From: Acidimicrobiia bacterium
GTDB taxonomy: Bacteria; Actinomycetota; Acidimicrobiia; Acidimicrobiales; Acidimicrobilacustridaceae
Length of the DNA stretch: 8,823 nucleotides
NCBI GenBank assembly: GCA_016462055.1
Contig: JAEMTX010000077.1
Span: 1 to 8,823, forward strand
Direction: 5' to 3'
Of the stretch, positions 5,908-8,823 are shown piece after piece. The translations under genes were made by a program, and so were the position numbers. How positions within the stretch are numbered: the stretch's first letter is position 1; each line of letters opens with the position of its first letter. The notes under the pieces were generated by a model that had not been told where the DNA came from, did no database searches, and saw only the letters and a list, made by a program, of their open reading frames with translations.

Positions 5908-6627
5908 TCAACCCTCGACAAAACCAAGCAGCTTTTTCGGGTCGACCGCAACGAACAAACCTTCCGCTTCTGCGCACAGCACATCGCCAGCATGAAGCGT
6001 GCCTTTGCAGAGAATCTTGCGCCCGCTCACCGATTCAAGGCGCGCCCGCAGATGAAGATCAGTGTTGAGCGGCGTTGGGCTCCGATAGTGGATCGTGAGT
6101 CGACCGGTCATTCCGGCATGACCCGAGTAGGTCTGTGCGGCGCCCAGTACTTCGTCGAAGATGCCGGCGATATAACCGCCGTGCAGACACCCCGGCGGAC
6201 CTTCATACAGCGTGCTGAAATTCGCGATGGCATCGATCCCACCCTCCACGAACTCGACCACGAGTGGTAGCGCAACAGGATTCGCTCGACCAATGAATGG
6301 GCTTCGCTCCCGCAGCCGATGGGCCTGATAGGCGACGCTTGTCTTCTCACCCGTCGCCGACGAGTCCGAACCACTTTGAGCAAGAATTTCTACAATTCGA
6401 TCGATCTCTTTTGTGAGCTCAGCCAATTCATCGATCGATGCTGAAGTGGATTCCAATTCACGAATCAGCCGGCGAACCGCTTTTGCGGCGTCGCGGGCCG
6501 CGTGTTGCGCTGGCGTCACGGCCCGCATATCTGACTCGAGCAAAATTCCATCTTCGAGATTGAGCATGTTTCGCAGCGCGCCCACCCCGAACACATTTGG
6601 AGTGTCGACGATTGGTTTGTCGTTCAT
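5908..6627 (-). CDS. PaaI-family hotdog-fold thioesterase with a long helical N-terminal extension
   Basis: A 239-residue cytoplasmic protein. The C-terminal half (about 105-235) is a hotdog domain of the PaaI/4HBT group: SPFIGRANPVALP (109-121), the active-site segment GPPGCLHGGYIAGIFDEVLG (143-162) with HGG at 149-151 and acidic Asp158/Glu159, then LTIHYRSPTPL (177-187) and a terminal strand region CAEAEGLFV. Such enzymes hydrolyse acyl-CoA thioesters; the acyl group here is unknown. Residues about 35-85 are charged and probably helical, with RRLIREL and IDELAELTKEIDRIVEIL suggesting a coiled coil or helical hairpin beyond the usual PaaI length of about 140 residues. The start is the ATG at 6627 rather than the adjacent TTG at 6630: its A is shared with the TGA of xthA (TGATG), and no good Shine-Dalgarno sequence is present, so translation is probably coupled to xthA. 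Functional linkage between the two genes is not evident. Confidence 0.88.
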   Translation of the reverse strand: MNDKPIVDTPNVFGVGALRNMLNLEDGILLESDMRAVTPAQHAARDAAKAVRRLIRELESTSASIDELAELTKEIDRIVEILAQSGSDSSATGEKTSVAYQAHRLRERSPFIGRANPVALPLVVEFVEGGIDAIANFSTLYEGPPGCLHGGYIAGIFDEVLGAAQTYSGHAGMTGRLTIHYRSPTPLNTDLHLRARLESVSGRKILCKGTLHAGDVLCAEAEGLFVAVDPKKLLGFVEG

Positions 6628-7400
6628 CAATCGAACTGCGCGATCACGGGAGCATGGTCGCTGGGTTTTTCTCCCTTGCGGGCATCACGGTCGACTCGCG
6701 CGTCGGTGGAACGGGCGGCCAGTGAGGCCGTCGCCATGATGAGGTCGATTCGAAGTCCCCGGCCTTGATGGAAATCGCCACCGCGGTAATCCCAGAAGGA
6801 ATAGAGCCCGCCTTCCTCGTGATGACGGCGGTAGACATCTTCAAGGCCCCAAGCTTCGAGGTCCCTGAGCGCCTTGCGTTCGGGCTCACTCACATGGGTA
6901 TTTCCGACCCAAGCTTCCGGGCTCCAGACATCGCGGTCGTCGGGGCAGATATTGAAGTCCCCACAAACGGCGACCTCAGCCGCCGCGCTCTCCCGCCGCT
7001 CGAGCCTGGCCCGAAGACGATCAAGCCATCCGAGTTTGTAGGTGTAGTGCGGGTCGTCGAGAGCTCGGCCATTCGGCACATAGACACTGGCCACCCTGAT
7101 TCCCCCACAGGTTGCCCAGAGGATCCGGGCATCGCCATCTTCTGGGCCGTCATCATCCCAACCGGCCACGACGTCCTCAAGGCCCACTTTCGACAAGATG
7201 GCCACGCCATTCCATTGGCCTTGACCATGGTGGGCGGTTTCATAACCCATTGCACTGAAGACCTCGGCCGGAAAGGCCTGATCTTTCATCTTTGTCTCTT
7301 GGAGACAGATGACCTCGGGGCCATTTTCAACCAGCCATTGCTCGACCCGAGGAAGCCGGGCCTTGAGCGAATTCACATTCCACGTCACGAGTCGAAGCAC
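6627..7400 (-). CDS. xthA: Exodeoxyribonuclease III (class II AP endonuclease)
   Basis: A 257-residue enzyme of the exonuclease III/EEP family, which cuts DNA 5' of abasic sites and removes 3' blocking groups in base-excision repair. Conserved active-site residues are all visible: TWNVNS (6-11, Asn8), LQETK (33-37, metal ligand Glu35), VYVPNG (106-111, Tyr107), CGDFN (146-150, Asp148 and Asn150), RIDLIM (217-222, Asp219) and SDHAPV (247-252, the Asp248-His249 pair). Length is that of E. coli ExoIII (268) within a few residues. The start is GTG at 7400, giving MLRLVTWNVNS, the usual family N-terminus. There is no Shine-Dalgarno sequence; TAGATT lies 8 bases upstream, so a leaderless transcript is likely. 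It is divergent from kgd with a 74-base gap and overlaps the downstream thioesterase by one base (TGATG). Confidence 0.95.
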   Translation of the reverse strand: MLRLVTWNVNSLKARLPRVEQWLVENGPEVICLQETKMKDQAFPAEVFSAMGYETAHHGQGQWNGVAILSKVGLEDVVAGWDDDGPEDGDARILWATCGGIRVASVYVPNGRALDDPHYTYKLGWLDRLRARLERRESAAAEVAVCGDFNICPDDRDVWSPEAWVGNTHVSEPERKALRDLEAWGLEDVYRRHHEEGGLYSFWDYRGGDFHQGRGLRIDLIMATASLAARSTDARVDRDARKGEKPSDHAPVIAQFD

Positions 7401-7408
7401 AGTTGCCG

Positions 7409-7414
7409 AATCTA
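7409..7414 (-). promoter_or_regulatory. Candidate -10 element of xthA
   Basis: TAGATT on the minus strand, five of six to TATAAT apart from the third base, ends 8 bases before the GTG at 7400. No convincing -35 lies at 16-18 bases; a TTGGTG at 7428-7433 would leave too short a spacer. Like the other first genes in the window, xthA lacks a Shine-Dalgarno sequence. Confidence 0.45.
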
Positions 7415-7434
7415 TCGGCCGCTACCCCCACCAA

Positions 7435-7466
7435 CTGACACAGGCATCCGACACCACCATTAGAGT
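7435..7466 (+). promoter_or_regulatory. Candidate kgd promoter (CTGACA ... TAGAGT)
   Basis: TAGAGT (7461-7466) matches TANNNT and ends 8 bases before the kgd GTG at 7475, with no Shine-Dalgarno sequence in between. CTGACA (7435-7440) matches TTGACA at five of six positions, but the spacer is 20 bases, longer than ideal, so the -35 assignment is uncertain. The element lies in the 74-base gap shared with xthA. Confidence 0.4.
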
Positions 7467-7474
7467 CGACCGAC

Positions 7475-8823
7475 GTGGCTGATGACTCTGCTTCCCCCAT
7501 CGCAGGACCAAACGCGTGGCTCGTCGACGAAATGTTCGAACAGTTCCGCTCCGACCCTTCGTCAGTGAGCGAAAGCTGGCGAGAATTCTTCGGCGATTAT
7601 TCCCCCGGAGCGTCAACTACGGCGGCGGCTCCACCCGTCGCGAGTGCTCCCGCACCGACACAGGCAGCACCGACTACCGCTCCGGCGCCGACCGCACCGC
7701 TATCTCAAACCCCGCCAGTAACGAACGGCGCTCCGATCGGCACTCCACTTCGCGGCGCTGCAGCGCGGATTGTTTCCAACATGGAAGCCAGTCTCGATGT
7801 TCCAACCGCAACATCGTTCCGCGAGATCCCCACGAAGCTGCTCGAGGTCAATCGAAAGTCGATCAACGGTTACCTCTCGCGCAGCCGAAGCGGAAAAGTT
7901 TCGTTCACCCACATCATCGGTTATGCAATCGTTCGCGCAATCGTCGACGGAATGCCGATTATGAACTCCGCGTTCACCACCGATGGTGAAGGTAAGCCCT
8001 ACGTCGTTCGAAACGAAAACGTCGGACTCGGTCTCGCCGTTGATGTCGAAAAAAATGATGGAAGTCGTTCACTACTCGTTCCGTGCATCAAGAACGCTGA
8101 AACTCTCAACTTCGCTCAGTTCTACGACTCCTACGAAGAACTTGTGCGAAAGGTTCGCTCAAATAAGTTGTCTCCGGACGACTTCGCTGGCGTCTCCATC
8201 ACCCTGACCAACCCCGGCACTATCGGGACCCTTCAGTCAGTCCCGCGCCTCATGCCCGGCCAAGGCGCCATCGTTGGCGTCGGTTCACTCGACTACCCAA
8301 TTGCGTTCCGCGGCGCCGATCCGGCCACCATCGCGTCGCTCGGCATGTCGAAGGTCATGACCCTGACCTCGACGTACGACCACCGCATCATTCAAGGCGC
8401 CGAATCGGGACTTTTCCTCAAGCGCATCCAAGAACTCCTCATGGGCGAGCACAAGTTTTACGAGGACATCTTCGAAGCTCTCGGTCTCCCCTACGAGCCA
8501 GTCGAATGGGCTCACGACGTCAACCCCAACGATCACCAAGAGTTGATGCTCGAAAAGAACCTCCAAGTTCGAGCCCTTATCAATATGTTCCGCGTTCGCG
8601 GTCACCTCGATACCGATCTCGATCCGCTCGATCTCACCGAACATCATCTGCACCCCGAACTCGACCCTGCCGCCTACGGCCTGACAATTTGGGACTTCGA
8701 TCGCGAATTCCTCACGGGCGGACTCGCTGGCCGTGACCGCATGACCCTTGCGTCGATCCTCGATGTGCTGCGCTCGGCCTATTGCCGCACGATCGGCATC
8801 GAATACATGCACATCCAGGATCC
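7475..8823 (+). CDS. kgd: Multifunctional 2-oxoglutarate decarboxylase/dehydrogenase (E2-like domain fused to E1), N-terminal part
   Basis: The first 449 codons are present and the gene runs off the right edge. Residues 13-39 (NAWLVDEMFEQFRSDPSSV, then SWREFF) are the conserved N-terminal helix of actinobacterial Kgd/OdhA. Residues about 45-90 are a flexible Ala/Pro/Thr linker. From LRGAAARIV (92) to about 340 runs a succinyltransferase (E2) catalytic domain with SFTHIIGYAIV, SITLTNPGTIGT, SVPRLMPGQGA and the active-site TSTYDHRIIQGAESG with His303. The E1 part begins near 361 with NLQVRALINMFRVRGHLDTD and reaches YCRTIGIEYMHIQDP at the edge. No lipoyl domain is present, as in Mycobacterium tuberculosis Kgd and Corynebacterium OdhA, which use a separate lipoylated E2. 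Thiamine-diphosphate motifs lie beyond the window. Known role: the 2-oxoglutarate step of the TCA cycle. GTG 7475 gives an N-terminus aligning with Mtb Kgd; no Shine-Dalgarno sequence is seen, and TAGAGT 8 bases upstream suggests a leaderless mRNA. Confidence 0.94.
   Translation, partial: MADDSASPIAGPNAWLVDEMFEQFRSDPSSVSESWREFFGDYSPGASTTAAAPPVASAPAPTQAAPTTAPAPTAPLSQTPPVTNGAPIGTPLRGAAARIVSNMEASLDVPTATSFREIPTKLLEVNRKSINGYLSRSRSGKVSFTHIIGYAIVRAIVDGMPIMNSAFTTDGEGKPYVVRNENVGLGLAVDVEKNDGSRSLLVPCIKNAETLNFAQFYDSYEELVRKVRSNKLSPDDFAGVSITLTNPGTIGTLQSVPRLMPGQGAIVGVGSLDYPIAFRGADPATIASLGMSKVMTLTSTYDHRIIQGAESGLFLKRIQELLMGEHKFYEDIFEALGLPYEPVEWAHDVNPNDHQELMLEKNLQVRALINMFRVRGHLDTDLDPLDLTEHHLHPELDPAAYGLTIWDFDREFLTGGLAGRDRMTLASILDVLRSAYCRTIGIEYMHIQD

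Noticed and set aside
6765..7463. Antisense open frame (232 codons) over xthA
   Set aside because: The minus strand encodes a complete ExoIII with all catalytic residues; the plus-strand frame has no recognisable motifs and no ribosome site.
7516..7989. Arg/Ser-rich frame (157 codons) overlapping the start of kgd
   Set aside because: It is the shifted reading of the kgd N-terminus and Ala/Pro linker; the kgd frame matches the known protein throughout.
8285..8812. Antisense open frame (175 codons) over kgd
   Set aside because: It mirrors codon bias of kgd; the opposite strand carries the E2 active site and E1 start without interruption.
8818..8823. Window ends exactly on a BamHI site (GGATCC), hinting at a cloned insert boundary
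   Set aside because: Another GGATCC occurs uncut at 7121-7126, the left end has no such site, and the sequence is a normal part of the kgd frame; coincidence is the simpler reading.
1..8823. CRISPR array, tRNA, rRNA, riboswitch, insertion sequence, attachment site or defence island
   Set aside because: No direct-repeat arrays, cloverleaf-like sequences, terminal inverted repeats or transposase, integrase or nuclease-defence genes were seen; intergenic gaps are all under 75 bases.

Overview
The window is a compact, gene-dense stretch of bacterial chromosome that is moderately GC-rich by eye. It very probably comes from an actinobacterium. The evidence is a kgd-type 2-oxoglutarate dehydrogenase/decarboxylase, in which an E2-like acyltransferase domain without a lipoyl domain is fused ahead of E1, plus a UvrD2-type helicase with a C-terminal HRDC domain and an MCR-like alpha-methylacyl-CoA racemase. 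All three are typical of Actinobacteria. A class-level guess such as Acidimicrobiia is possible but cannot be settled from this sequence. I see no tRNA, rRNA, CRISPR array, insertion sequence, phage gene or other mobile element, and no stretch over 300 bases lacks a gene.

Layout. Positions 1-1163 (minus strand) hold an alpha/beta hydrolase followed 31 bases later by an alpha-methylacyl-CoA racemase cut by the window edge. Positions 1224-3139 (plus) hold galT and galK, overlapping by ATGA; these are the two middle steps of the Leloir pathway (galactose to galactose-1-phosphate, then uridylyl exchange with UDP-glucose). Positions 3140-3778 (minus) hold a membrane protein with a bacterial PH domain and a C-terminal SHOCT domain, abutting galK tail to tail with no spacer. 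Positions 3830-5896 (plus) hold uvrD2. Positions 5908-7400 (minus) hold xthA (exonuclease III) followed by a hotdog thioesterase overlapping it as TGATG. Positions 7475 to the end (plus) hold kgd, covering the N-terminal tail, the E2-like domain and the first part of E1.

The genes form three divergent pairs (hydrolase/galT, PH-SHOCT/uvrD2, xthA/kgd) with gaps of only 51-74 bases, and two convergent pairs (galK/PH-SHOCT, uvrD2/thioesterase) with gaps of 0 and 11 bases. The most coherent unlisted signal lies in the divergent gaps. Five of the six first genes have a TANNNT -10-like hexamer ending 5-8 bases before the start codon and no Shine-Dalgarno sequence; the sixth (hydrolase) has a weaker hexamer in the same place. 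This is what leaderless transcription looks like. The three downstream genes instead use a strong Shine-Dalgarno sequence or a stop/start overlap.

I found no convincing new multi-gene system. The points most worth checking are the leaderless pattern, a UvrD2 that lacks the tetracysteine module of its mycobacterial relatives, and the palindromic divergent promoter between uvrD2 and the PH-SHOCT gene.
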